From NCBI GenBank assembly GCA_029975555.1, contig JARKOY010000079.1, forward strand, positions 124,001 through 188,000: a stretch of 64,000 nucleotides of DNA, written 5' to 3'. Within the stretch, counting starts at the first letter, position 1, and each line of letters opens with the position of its first letter. This DNA is from Spirochaetia bacterium (GTDB taxonomy: Bacteria; Spirochaetota; Spirochaetia; Treponematales; Rectinemataceae). The position numbers and the translations under genes are program-made. Of the stretch, positions 33,357-44,162 are shown piece after piece. The notes below the pieces were generated by a model, which did not search any database, had not been told where the DNA came from, and saw nothing but the letters and a program-made list of their open reading frames with translations.

Positions 33357-35605
33357 ACAGTCATTGGAGAACTTTGCCAAAAGAATTAAAACTTCTCCCA
33401 GGCAATCCCTTGCTCCGTGGCGCCGTGGCACATCCGCAGGGGGTCTATTTCTCGATCTTCTCGCGCCACGCGACAGGCATGATCCTGTGTCTCTATGAAA
33501 GTCCTCATGACGAAAAACCTGCGCAATCGCTGCGCCTTGATCCTGAGAGCAATCGCACAGGCGATATTTGGCACTGCTATGTCCCCGGATTAAGGGCAGG
33601 AACACTCTATCTCTGGCGCGCAGAAGGGCCTTTTAAGCCCCAGGAAGGCCACCGCTTCAATCCCAACAAAGTCCTCATCGATCCGTACGCGAAGGCGCTC
33701 ACCGACGGCGCTTTGGACCTCTGCTCTGCCCTCGCCTACGACGACAGCTCTCCCGAAAAAGACCTCTCCTTTTCGGAAAAGCCGAACGATGGGTGTATGC
33801 CAAAATGCGTCGTCGTCGAGGATGATTTCGACTGGGAGGGCGACACGCCGCTCAACTACCCTCTCAAAGACTGCATCATCTACGAAACCCACGTGCGCGG
33901 CCTTACGAAGTCCCCCTCTTCGAGGGTAAAGCACCGGGGCACGTACCGTGGGGTGGTCGAGATGATCCCTTACTTCAAAGACCTCGGCATCACGAGCATC
34001 GAGCTGCTGCCCGTCCAAGAATTCGATTCATCGGAGCGCTTCAGACGCAACCCCCTCTCAGGTGAAAAACTCTCAAACTACTGGGGCTATGCGCCCATTG
34101 CCTTCTTCGCCCCCAAGACATCCTACGCTTTCCCTGATGGCGCGGATCACGACAGCTTTGACCCCGCGTATCCCGTCAAAGAGTTCAAGTACATGGTCAA
34201 AGAGCTGCACAAGGCGGGCATCGAGGTCATCCTCGACGTAGTCTTCAATCATACCGCGGAAGGCAGCGAGCTGGGGCCGACATTGAGCTTTCGGGGCCTC
34301 GACAACTCGATCTACTACATGCTCGCGGACGACAGGCGCTTCTATCGCAACTATTCAGGCTGCGGCAATACCCTCAACTGCAATCATCCGGTCATGCGAT
34401 CCTTCATCATGGACTGTCTGCGCTATTGGGTCGTCAGCATGCACGTAGACGGCTTCCGGTTCGACCTCGGCTCGATCCTAGGGCGCGACAATCGTGGCAA
34501 TCTGCTCCAGAATCCCCCCGTCATCGAATCGATCGCCGAGGACCCTCTTCTGCGCGAGACCAAAATCATCGCCGAGGCCTGGGATGCGGGCGGCGCATAT
34601 CAGGTGGGCTCCTTTCCGGGAGGCCGCTGGGCCGAATGGAACGACCGCTACCGCGACGATGTGCGGAGATTCTGGCGTGGCGACGATGGTTTTACTCCAC
34701 ACCTTGCGACCCGCATCGCGGGCTCGAGCGACCTGTACCTAAAGAACGGCAAGCGCCCCTTTCATTCGATCAACTTCGTCACGTCGCACGACGGCTTTAC
34801 CATGAACGACCTCGTTTCCTTCCACCAGAAGCACAACGAGGCCAACGGCGAACAAAATCTCGACGGGCTCAACGAAAACTATTCGTCGAATTACGGCGTC
34901 GAAGGCCCCTCCGACGTCCCCTTCATCGAAGAGACGCGGAATCGACAGGTGAAGAACTTCTTTGCCACGCTCCTGCTCTCCATCGGTACGCCGATGATCC
35001 TCGGCGGCGACGAATTCCGTCGGACGCAACAAGGCAACAACAACGCATACTGCCACGACAACGAACTTACGTGGTACGACTGGAATCTTCTGAAAAAACA
35101 TAGGGATATATATCGCTATGTCAGAACGCTCATCGCCTTCCGAAAAACGCACACGGCATTCCGACGCGAAGATTTTTTCAGAGGCCTCTCGGAAGAACGC
35201 CCCGGGCCGAAGCAGGCGCCTCCCGGCACAATTCCTGCACAGAGTCAGGAAGCACAGGCTCCCGACCTCCTCTGGTACGACGAACAGGGCAAGCCCCCCC
35301 AGTGGGAAAAGCTCGGCAAAGTCCTCCTTGCGCGCATCAACGAGCACATGGTTGTTCAGAATCTCCGCCACTCCTATATTCTAGCCTTCAACGCTTCGCC
35401 GGAGGCCATGCAGATTTCTCTTCCCCACGACCACGAGCCGGACACATGGAGACGCGTAGTCGACACATCTCTTCCGCCTCCTCATGATATCGAAGAAGGC
35501 GACTACCCCGTGCTGGCCGATCAAAGAAATTATGTGATGGCGCCGCGCTCATTTGTCTTACTTATTTCAAGCCTCGCTGTCAAAGAAAACGGAGGTTCCG
35601 GCTGA
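33353..35605 (+). CDS. glgX: glycogen debranching enzyme (GlgX/isoamylase type)
   Basis: The protein has 750 residues, with the start at ATG 33353 overlapping the fabF stop. An N-terminal CBM48-like domain (about 15-115, VYFSIFSRHATGMILCLYE) precedes the GH13 barrel: YETHVRGLT, IELLPVQEFD, LDVVFNHTAEG, catalytic Asp in GFRFDLGSIL (about 365), Glu in IIAEAWDAGG and VTSHDGFTMNDLVS. A short Gln/Pro-rich insertion (about 625-640) lies before the C-terminal beta domain. It hydrolyses alpha-1,6 branches of glycogen or limit dextrin. Coupling to fatty-acid genes is probably not functional but positional. Confidence 0.93.
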   Translation: MNSHWRTLPKELKLLPGNPLLRGAVAHPQGVYFSIFSRHATGMILCLYESPHDEKPAQSLRLDPESNRTGDIWHCYVPGLRAGTLYLWRAEGPFKPQEGHRFNPNKVLIDPYAKALTDGALDLCSALAYDDSSPEKDLSFSEKPNDGCMPKCVVVEDDFDWEGDTPLNYPLKDCIIYETHVRGLTKSPSSRVKHRGTYRGVVEMIPYFKDLGITSIELLPVQEFDSSERFRRNPLSGEKLSNYWGYAPIAFFAPKTSYAFPDGADHDSFDPAYPVKEFKYMVKELHKAGIEVILDVVFNHTAEGSELGPTLSFRGLDNSIYYMLADDRRFYRNYSGCGNTLNCNHPVMRSFIMDCLRYWVVSMHVDGFRFDLGSILGRDNRGNLLQNPPVIESIAEDPLLRETKIIAEAWDAGGAYQVGSFPGGRWAEWNDRYRDDVRRFWRGDDGFTPHLATRIAGSSDLYLKNGKRPFHSINFVTSHDGFTMNDLVSFHQKHNEANGEQNLDGLNENYSSNYGVEGPSDVPFIEETRNRQVKNFFATLLLSIGTPMILGGDEFRRTQQGNNNAYCHDNELTWYDWNLLKKHRDIYRYVRTLIAFRKTHTAFRREDFFRGLSEERPGPKQAPPGTIPAQSQEAQAPDLLWYDEQGKPPQWEKLGKVLLARINEHMVVQNLRHSYILAFNASPEAMQISLPHDHEPDTWRRVVDTSLPPPHDIEEGDYPVLADQRNYVMAPRSFVLLISSLAVKENGGSG

Positions 35606-35670
35606 CTTGGCGCGGTACTTTGGACCCCATTGCCTTGCCGTTATGAAATTTCATGAATATTTTATAATGG

Positions 35671-36336
35671 ATGAAAATAAGTCAGGCCGAGGTCAAGGCG
35701 TCGATCCTTCTTAGAAAAGGACTTCACGAACTTGCACACCACAGACCAGCCCAGGCGCTCACATTCCTGCGAACATCGGTGGAACTGACTCCGCCTTCAT
35801 GTGAAGGTGAGCTCTCCAAGGCGCTGTATTGGCTCTCTATCGCGCTTCTCCGCCTAGATCAGCGCGACCTTGCGGTGAAAAGTCTCGCCAACGCACAGAA
35901 GTTGCGGCGCCAGAGCTATGCCCGCAAGTTCTATGTCCGAAACGTCAACGAGTACGGCATGATCAGGCGCCCCACCAAGGAGCTCGATGACCTCTATGCC
36001 TTTATCAGCATTCAACTTTCTTCATATCTCCTCAGGCGTCCCAATCACCGCTTTAGTTCGGAAATCGAGCATTCGACCGTGCTCAAACTGATCCTCGAGG
36101 CGTGGAAACACCTCAAAGAGAGTCATACGTTTCAAAATCTCGAATGTGGAGAAAAATTGTATCTCTTCAGACAACTGAAGATCGATTTTCCGAGCTTTCA
36201 TGTGTATGCTGCCGGGCATCAACATGGCGAGTCACGGCCACAGTCAACCATTTATAATATAAAGAGTTGTTTTTGTGGCTCAGGACTACCCCACACCCAG
36301 TGCTGCGGACGGGTGCAAGGTCTTTCGGAGCTTTAG
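35671..36336 (+). CDS. TPR-like protein with a C-terminal SEC-C zinc motif
   Basis: The protein has 221 residues. The first about 90 form helical pairs like tetratricopeptide repeats (ALTFLRTSVELTP, ALYWLSIALLRLDQRDLAVKSL). A middle helical region follows. The end, KSCFCGSGLPHTQCCGR, fits the SEC-C motif CxCGSGxxxxxCC that binds zinc in SecA and other proteins. This is an uncharacterised architecture and probably cytoplasmic. It stands 65 bp after glgX, with no clear terminator between. Confidence 0.7.
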   Translation: MKISQAEVKASILLRKGLHELAHHRPAQALTFLRTSVELTPPSCEGELSKALYWLSIALLRLDQRDLAVKSLANAQKLRRQSYARKFYVRNVNEYGMIRRPTKELDDLYAFISIQLSSYLLRRPNHRFSSEIEHSTVLKLILEAWKHLKESHTFQNLECGEKLYLFRQLKIDFPSFHVYAAGHQHGESRPQSTIYNIKSCFCGSGLPHTQCCGRVQGLSEL

Positions 36337-36520
36337 ACCGGCCAAGGGACTCTTCTGTCCAGCCTCTGCCGAGTCGCCCGTGTGTTTCATTTTTACACAA
36401 TACTACCCTCTTTTTAAGACAGTATTTCAAAATAACACACTGGAGGTATATCTTTCGCGATCCAGGCACACTTGGCACGCCCAAAACAGTGTGAGGCATA
36501 GAATAATCTTTTCAAATATA

Positions 36521-36537
36521 TTGAATTAGAAATTCAA
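36521..36537. repeat. palindrome upstream of the sigma-54 promoter
   Basis: TTGAATT, AGA, AATTCAA, centred about 20 bp before the -24 element. It could be a regulator site. Bases 36338-36520 hold no gene that I can support. Confidence 0.45.
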
Positions 36538-36544
36538 TTTTATT

Positions 36545-36562
36545 TTGGCATGGTTCTTGCTG
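36545..36562 (+). promoter_or_regulatory. sigma-54 (RpoN) -24/-12 promoter
   Basis: TTGGCATGGTTCTTGCTG matches the RpoN consensus (TGGCAY-N5-TTGCW): GG and GC are 12 bp apart. It sits 24 bp before the start codon of the sigma-70-family gene and overlaps an upstream ATG, which supports the later start. Confidence 0.75.
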
Positions 36563-36585
36563 TAAAAAATGGCAAGGAGATCCAG

Positions 36586-37464
36586 ATGACAGAGAATAAA
36601 AGGATCAGGGAAACACGCTCCAGTGCGGACTTTGACGACGAGAACGTGTTGTCCATGTATCTCCGCGAGATTAATCGGATTCCCCTCCTTTCTCGCGAAG
36701 AAGAGAACTATTACGCAACGCGTGCCGCGCAAGGAGATCAACAGGCTAAGGCGATCCTTGCAAAGAGCAACCTTCGTTTTGTCGTCAACGTCGCCAAGAA
36801 GTACCAAAACCAGGGTTTGTCCCTGGCGGACCTCATCGCAGAAGGCAACCTCGGCCTCTTGAATGCGATAGACCACTACGACGTCACCAAGGGTTACCAC
36901 TTCATTTCGTACGCGGTGTGGTGGATCCGTCAGGCCATACTCAAGGCTATCTGCGAAAAGAGCCGCATGATTCGTCTGCCTCTCAACAGAGCAAACGAGC
37001 TTGTGCAGATCGAAAAGGCCCGTGCGCTCTTCGAAGGCGAGCTTTCGGAGGATGCGGAGATCCGCGAAGTAGCGGCATTCCTTGAAATGGAACCAGAGCA
37101 CGTAAAGGACATCATTTCGATTTCCCGCGATTTGATCTCTCTCGACGCGCCGGTATATGACGAAAAGAATTCGACTACGGTGGGCGAACTCATCGAAAAC
37201 GAGCACCACGAAAGCCCAGAACAGGCCGCAATTCAATCAGGCCTGCGCGACGATATCAATAAGGTCCTCGCAACCCTCACCGCAAAAGAGCGAGAGATTG
37301 TCGAGTACCGCTTCGGGCTGAACGGTAAACGCCCAATGAGCCTTAAGGAAATTGGCGATCGGATGCATTTGACAAAAGAAAGAATTCGTCAGATCGAGAA
37401 AGCGGCCTTAAAAAAGGTATCCGTACCCGAAACCATGGAAATTCTTCAGGCATACGTGGCCTGA
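36586..37464 (+). CDS. alternative sigma-70-family factor (RpoS/RpoD-like)
   Basis: The protein has 292 residues and lacks region 1.1. Region 1.2 is NVLSMYLREINRIPLLSREEE. Region 2 is LRFVVNVAKKYQNQGLSLAD through the -10-binding GYHFISYAVWWIRQAI. Region 3 is RLPLNRANEL. Region 4 is LTAKEREIVEYRFGL with the -35 helix-turn-helix SLKEIGDRMHLTKERIRQIE. It should direct RNA polymerase to a subset of promoters. The start is set by AAGGAG and by the sigma-54 promoter just upstream. This resembles the RpoN-RpoS cascade of Borrelia. Whether it is orthologous to RpoS cannot be decided here. Confidence 0.92.
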   Translation: MTENKRIRETRSSADFDDENVLSMYLREINRIPLLSREEENYYATRAAQGDQQAKAILAKSNLRFVVNVAKKYQNQGLSLADLIAEGNLGLLNAIDHYDVTKGYHFISYAVWWIRQAILKAICEKSRMIRLPLNRANELVQIEKARALFEGELSEDAEIREVAAFLEMEPEHVKDIISISRDLISLDAPVYDEKNSTTVGELIENEHHESPEQAAIQSGLRDDINKVLATLTAKEREIVEYRFGLNGKRPMSLKEIGDRMHLTKERIRQIEKAALKKVSVPETMEILQAYVA

Positions 37465-37498
37465 AGAGTTTCCACACCTTTGAGTAAGTATAAGACAG

Positions 37499-37524
37499 CC
37501 TCGGCTTTACGCCGAGGTTTTTTT
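37499..37524 (+). terminator. rho-independent terminator of the sigma-factor gene
   Basis: CCTCGGC, TTTAC, GCCGAGG followed by seven T residues. Confidence 0.9.
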
Positions 37525-37553
37525 ATTGTATGCCCTAGTGTATAATTGCCTCT

Positions 37554-38657
37554 ATGAATTCAAGCCCTGGTATTACATCGTTCCTTGAGTTTGCAAAGCT
37601 GACAAAAAAACTCATCTCCGAGAGGATCAACGCGATCTTTCAGGAAAACAAAGAGATATTCACCCAACTGCCTGAGATGGGCCAATGGCTTGCCGCTGAA
37701 ATGGAAGATTTCGCGAGTTCAGGGAAAATGCTCCGTGGGACCCTCGCCTTTGTCGGCTGCCGGCTTTTTGGCGGGCCGAACCAAGGCGAGGAGACTCAGA
37801 TCATTTCGCTTGCAGCAGGCCTCGAGCTTCTTCAGGCCGGACTCCTCGTCCACGACGACATCATGGACCACGACGAGCGGCGGCGAGGCAAGCCAACATG
37901 TCACCTCAGGATCAAAAGCAAAATCCTAGAAAAGAATCCAAATTTTGGAGAAACGCCTGCGCTCGAGATGGCCGAAGCCCAGGGCATCTGCCTCGGAGAC
38001 CTTTTCTTTTTTATTGCATGGCAAGAAATTACTAAACTTGAAGCGCGAGTGTCAGCCCTCGTGGCAAAAGAGCACGCGATAGTCACCCTCGCCCAAATGC
38101 GCGATGTTGCGATGGGCTATGACGAACAGTTTCCGACTATCGCCGAGGTCATCGAGGTATACCGCCACAAAACAGCCCGCTACACTGTCGTTCTACCGCT
38201 TGTTGCCGGGGCTGCACTGTCAAGGACAGCCGATGCGGAGTTACAGCGCCTGCTCGAAGCCTTCGGAGAGGCGCTCGGCATCGTGTTTCAATTGCAAGAT
38301 GACCGACTCGGGCTCTTCGGCAATGAACAGTGCATAGGCAAAGCACTGGGCTCCGATATAAAAGAGGGGAAAAAAACGCCCTATATTATCGCCCTGCAAA
38401 ACAGAATGACCTCCGAAGAGCGGGCGCGATTTGATTCGGTCTACAAGTCGCCCCACATTAGGGATACGGATATCGAATGGCTCCGAGGCCTGATGCTGAC
38501 TCGGGGCGTCGACGCCTATATCCAAGAGATAATTGAGAGCCATCTTTCGACGGCTCGCGCTGTGGTCGAAAAAATTTCGGAACTACCGGGTGCACGGGCC
38601 GATTCCATCCGACTACTTGAAAGCTTTATCGACTATTCCGGCCAGAGAAGATACTGA
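37554..38657 (+). CDS. polyprenyl diphosphate synthase
   Basis: The 367-residue trans-prenyltransferase has the first aspartate-rich motif LLVHDDIMDHDERRRGKP (about 99-116), with Asp spacing typical of long-chain/GGPP enzymes. The second motif is FQLQDDRLGLFG (about 243), where the usual last Asp is Gly. Another conserved block is HKTARYTVVLPLVAGA. It makes a C20 or longer isoprenoid diphosphate for quinone or lipid carriers. A membrane protein gene follows 29 bp downstream, possibly co-transcribed. Confidence 0.9.
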   Translation: MNSSPGITSFLEFAKLTKKLISERINAIFQENKEIFTQLPEMGQWLAAEMEDFASSGKMLRGTLAFVGCRLFGGPNQGEETQIISLAAGLELLQAGLLVHDDIMDHDERRRGKPTCHLRIKSKILEKNPNFGETPALEMAEAQGICLGDLFFFIAWQEITKLEARVSALVAKEHAIVTLAQMRDVAMGYDEQFPTIAEVIEVYRHKTARYTVVLPLVAGAALSRTADAELQRLLEAFGEALGIVFQLQDDRLGLFGNEQCIGKALGSDIKEGKKTPYIIALQNRMTSEERARFDSVYKSPHIRDTDIEWLRGLMLTRGVDAYIQEIIESHLSTARAVVEKISELPGARADSIRLLESFIDYSGQRRY

Positions 38658-38686
38658 TCGCCTTTTCGGCCTAGGGGCACAGCCCG

Positions 38687-39187
38687 ATGTTGAATTACCT
38701 TTTGAACTGTTTTATTCTTTTCATTCCAGTATTTCTATGGGACTTATTGCTATATAAAAAATTACCATCTTTATATCAGCCTCAAAAATGGGACAGGATA
38801 CCGAAAGCCCTGGACATCGCGGAAAATGTATTTCGTTTCTTGACGTTCTTCGTGCCTCTCAATATGAAGCTTGAAATAAGGACTCAAAATCAGATTGCCG
38901 GCCTTGTGCTCTATTGTATAGGCCTTGCCGTGTATGGCTTCTCATGGATCATCCAAATTTTCCATACCAGGATTGCCTGGAGCGGACATCCGGCGCTTAT
39001 CACGGCCCCCGCCTATACGGCGGTCGTCTGGCTCTTGGGGATATTCCTCATGGGAACCCATACATTTATTGAGATACCGCATGGCCATTCGATGTATCTC
39101 TCGATCATCCTCATTTTCGGCGCTCTCCACACGGGCCACGCGTTCCTTGTAGTGAAGAAAGAGCGCCTCGCACGCTTTTACAAATAG
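38687..39187 (+). CDS. small integral membrane protein, unknown
   Basis: The protein has 166 residues with four or five hydrophobic spans (about 3-21, 46-60, 70-92, 102-122, 134-153). Conserved-looking polar residues include HPALITAPAYTAVVW and HGHSMYLSIIL. It is not a family I recognise. It follows the polyprenyl synthase on the same strand, so a membrane-lipid role is possible. Confidence 0.6.
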   Translation: MLNYLLNCFILFIPVFLWDLLLYKKLPSLYQPQKWDRIPKALDIAENVFRFLTFFVPLNMKLEIRTQNQIAGLVLYCIGLAVYGFSWIIQIFHTRIAWSGHPALITAPAYTAVVWLLGIFLMGTHTFIEIPHGHSMYLSIILIFGALHTGHAFLVVKKERLARFYK

Positions 39188-39201
39188 ACTAAGAGACTCT
39201 T

Positions 39202-39217
39202 TGTTTCACGTGGAACA
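39202..39217. other. parS: parS site 1
   Basis: TGTTTCACGTGGAACA has one mismatch to the universal parS palindrome TGTTTCACGTGAAACA. It lies 4.5 kb from gyrB/dnaA, downstream of gyrA. Confidence 0.85.
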
Positions 39218-39225
39218 TTTCCGTT

Positions 39226-39258
39226 ATAAAAAGGCGGCGATCGCAACGATCTCCGCCT
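39226..39258 (-). terminator. terminator of gyrBA (minus strand)
   Basis: On the minus strand AGGCGGAGATCG, TTG, CGATCGCCGCCT is followed by a T-run. It sits between the two parS sites. Confidence 0.75.
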
Positions 39259-39290
39259 CAGCCTTCTTATAAGAAAAAGGTTGTCTACAT

Positions 39291-39306
39291 TGTTTCACGT
39301 GAAACG
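39291..39306. other. parS: parS site 2
   Basis: TGTTTCACGTGAAACG has one mismatch (final base) to parS, 89 bp from site 1. Confidence 0.88.
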
Positions 39307-39374
39307 CTCGGCTGACCTCCTGCGACGTCCTGTGGGAAAAATGTAGTAGGTTGCCCTTGAAGGCGGCCTCGTCC

Positions 39375-41807
39375 CTATTCCTGCTGCTGGATGATCTTGT
39401 CCATGCCGATCACGGAATCTGGCGGCTCAATGTTGACGATTCGCACGCCGTGGGCGGCCTTGCCCATCTCGCGGACAGAGGAAACATTTAGCTTGATCGT
39501 CTTGCCCGTCGAAGTAATGACCATGACCTCGTCTTCCTCGCGCACGGAGACCGCCTTTATCACTTCACCAGAAGCCTCGTCGGGGGCGTAGATGATCTGC
39601 CCATGCGTTCCGCGGGAGTGAGGCGTAAATAGGTCGTATTTGACCCGTTTTCCGGAACCGTTCTGCGTAATGATGAGCATCGACTCCTGGCTGTCGACTC
39701 TGAGCATCGCGGCGAGCTCGTCGTTTTCCTGCAGGGAGATGCCTCGGACGCCCCGCGCGGTGCGCCCCATCTGTCTGACCTCGGATTCTTTCATGCGCAG
39801 CGCAAGCCCTCTTCGAGAGATGAGAACGACCTCGTCGGAGCCGCCGGTGAGGATCGCTGAGACGAGCTTGTCGCCTTCATCGAGCGAAATGCCGATGATG
39901 CCCCGGGTTTTGGCGTTGGCAAACTCTCTCGTCGCGACCTTCTTCACCACACCCTTGAGGGTGCCCATCAAAATGAACTGATTCTCGGAAAAATCGCTGA
40001 AATCGACAACCGCCGTAATCTCTTCATCTTCGGAGATCGCAAGGAGAGACCGGATGTGGCTGCCCCTCGCCTGCCGACTCGCCTCCGAAATCTCAAGCGC
40101 TTTGAGCCAGTACGCCTTGCCCCAGCTTGAAATGAAGAGCAGGTAGTCGTGCGTGTTCGCGATGAAGAGCTGCTGGATAAAATCATCGTCGAGCAACGAG
40201 GCAGAATTCGATCCCTTGCCCCCTCGGCCCTGCGATCTATACTGACTCACAGGGATGCGCTTGATAAATCCTTTGTTTGAAATGAGAATAGCAACCTCTT
40301 CTGGTTTGATGAGGTCTTCGAGGTTGATCTGTTCGACTTGGTTCGGCACGATCTCAGTACGCCTATCGTCGCCGTATTTCTCGGCAAGCTCGCGCGTCTC
40401 CTGCTTGATGACCTGGTAGATCGCCTCGGGGCTGGCAAGCAGGGACTTCAGATATTCGATTCGTGCCTCAATCTCTTTCAATTCGGCGAGAATTTTTTCG
40501 GTTTCGAGGCTGGTGAGTCGGCCGAGGCGCATGTCGACGATGGCCTGCGCCTGGGCCTCGCTCAAGTCGAAGCGGCCGCAGAGGCGCTCTTTGGCAGCAT
40601 CAACATTCTTGCTCGATTTGATGATGGCGACCACTTCGTCGATGTTCTTTAAGGCAATCACCAGTCCGCGCAGTATATGGGCGCGTTCTTCGGCCTTTTT
40701 GAGCTCGAAGCGCGAACGGCGCGTGACCACTTCAAACCGATGCTTCACGAAATAGGCGATGAGCTCTTTCAGGTTGAGACACTTTGGCGCGCCGTCCACC
40801 AGGGCGAGGTTGATGACGCCGAAGGTGCTCTGCAGCGGCGTATGCGTAAAGAGCTGGTTGAGCACTATTTTCGTGATCGCTCCCCGCCTGAGTTCGAGCA
40901 CGATCCTGATACCGTCTCTGTCGCTCTCGTCGCGTAGGTCCGAGATGCCGTCGATTTGTTTCTCGCGCACCAGCTCTGCGATGCGGGTGACGAGCGTCGT
41001 CTTATTCAGCGCATAGGGAATTTCGGTGAAGACGATCTGTTCTCGGCCACTTTTCATGGTCTCGACGACAAAGCGCCCCCGCACCGTCAACCTGCCGCGC
41101 CCCGTCTGGTAGGCATCGCGAATGCCCTGGATGCCGTAAATAATGCCGCCGGTTGGAAAATCAGGGCCTTTTATGTAATTCATTAAACCATCAATATTTA
41201 TATCTGGATCATCGATGTAGGCTTCAATTGCCCTGGCGACCTCGCGGAGATTGTGGGGGGCCATATTGGTCGCCATCCCAACGGCGATGCCACTCGAGCC
41301 GTTGACGAGCAAGTTCGGAATGGCGGAAGGCAGAACTGCGGGCTCCTTGAGGCTCTCGTCGTAATTCGGCACGAAATCCACGGTATCCTTGTCGAGGTCC
41401 GTGAGCATTTCCTCGCCGATTTTGGAGAGCTTCGCCTCGGTGTAGCGGCTCGCCGCAGGGGGGTCTCCATCGATGGAGCCGAAATTCCCCTGTCCCTGCA
41501 CAAGCGGATAGCGCAGCGAGAAGTCCTGAGCCATGCGCACAAGCGCATCGTAGAGCGAAAAATCCCCGTGCGGATGGTATTTTCCCATGGCATCGCCCGT
41601 AATGCGCGCGCTCTTCTTAGTCGGTGCATTGTTGCGCAGGCCGAGCTCCTCCATGGCGTACAAAAGCCGCCTATGCACCGGCTTGAGCCCGTCCCGGACA
41701 TCCGGGAGGGCGCGCGAGACGATGACCGACATCGCATAATTGAGGTATGAAGTCTTGACCTCTTCTTCTATGGGAATAGGAATGATATTGCTGGTTTCCG
41801 CCATCAT
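39375..41807 (-). CDS. gyrA: DNA gyrase subunit A
   Basis: The 810-residue subunit breaks and rejoins DNA in negative supercoiling. The active Tyr is in AASRYTE and the GyrA box in QGRGGKG, with repeated six-blade beta-pinwheel blocks in the C-terminal third. In the quinolone region the sequence is [10 protein letters not shown], so the residue equivalent to E. coli Ser83 is Phe, while Asp87 is kept. The start is MMAETS, with AAAGGG upstream; the second Met is equally possible. It lies 10 bp after gyrB, so the two form an operon on the minus strand leading away from dnaA. Confidence 0.97.
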   Translation of the reverse strand: MMAETSNIIPIPIEEEVKTSYLNYAMSVIVSRALPDVRDGLKPVHRRLLYAMEELGLRNNAPTKKSARITGDAMGKYHPHGDFSLYDALVRMAQDFSLRYPLVQGQGNFGSIDGDPPAASRYTEAKLSKIGEEMLTDLDKDTVDFVPNYDESLKEPAVLPSAIPNLLVNGSSGIAVGMATNMAPHNLREVARAIEAYIDDPDINIDGLMNYIKGPDFPTGGIIYGIQGIRDAYQTGRGRLTVRGRFVVETMKSGREQIVFTEIPYALNKTTLVTRIAELVREKQIDGISDLRDESDRDGIRIVLELRRGAITKIVLNQLFTHTPLQSTFGVINLALVDGAPKCLNLKELIAYFVKHRFEVVTRRSRFELKKAEERAHILRGLVIALKNIDEVVAIIKSSKNVDAAKERLCGRFDLSEAQAQAIVDMRLGRLTSLETEKILAELKEIEARIEYLKSLLASPEAIYQVIKQETRELAEKYGDDRRTEIVPNQVEQINLEDLIKPEEVAILISNKGFIKRIPVSQYRSQGRGGKGSNSASLLDDDFIQQLFIANTHDYLLFISSWGKAYWLKALEISEASRQARGSHIRSLLAISEDEEITAVVDFSDFSENQFILMGTLKGVVKKVATREFANAKTRGIIGISLDEGDKLVSAILTGGSDEVVLISRRGLALRMKESEVRQMGRTARGVRGISLQENDELAAMLRVDSQESMLIITQNGSGKRVKYDLFTPHSRGTHGQIIYAPDEASGEVIKAVSVREEDEVMVITSTGKTIKLNVSSVREMGKAAHGVRIVNIEPPDSVIGMDKIIQQQE

Positions 41808-41817
41808 GGTCTGCCCT

Positions 41818-44162
<2,345 letters not shown>

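Noticed and set aside
36463-36486. Another -24-like element (TTGGCACG) upstream of the sigma-factor gene
   Set aside because: The -12 GC element is missing at the right spacing (reads AAAAC).
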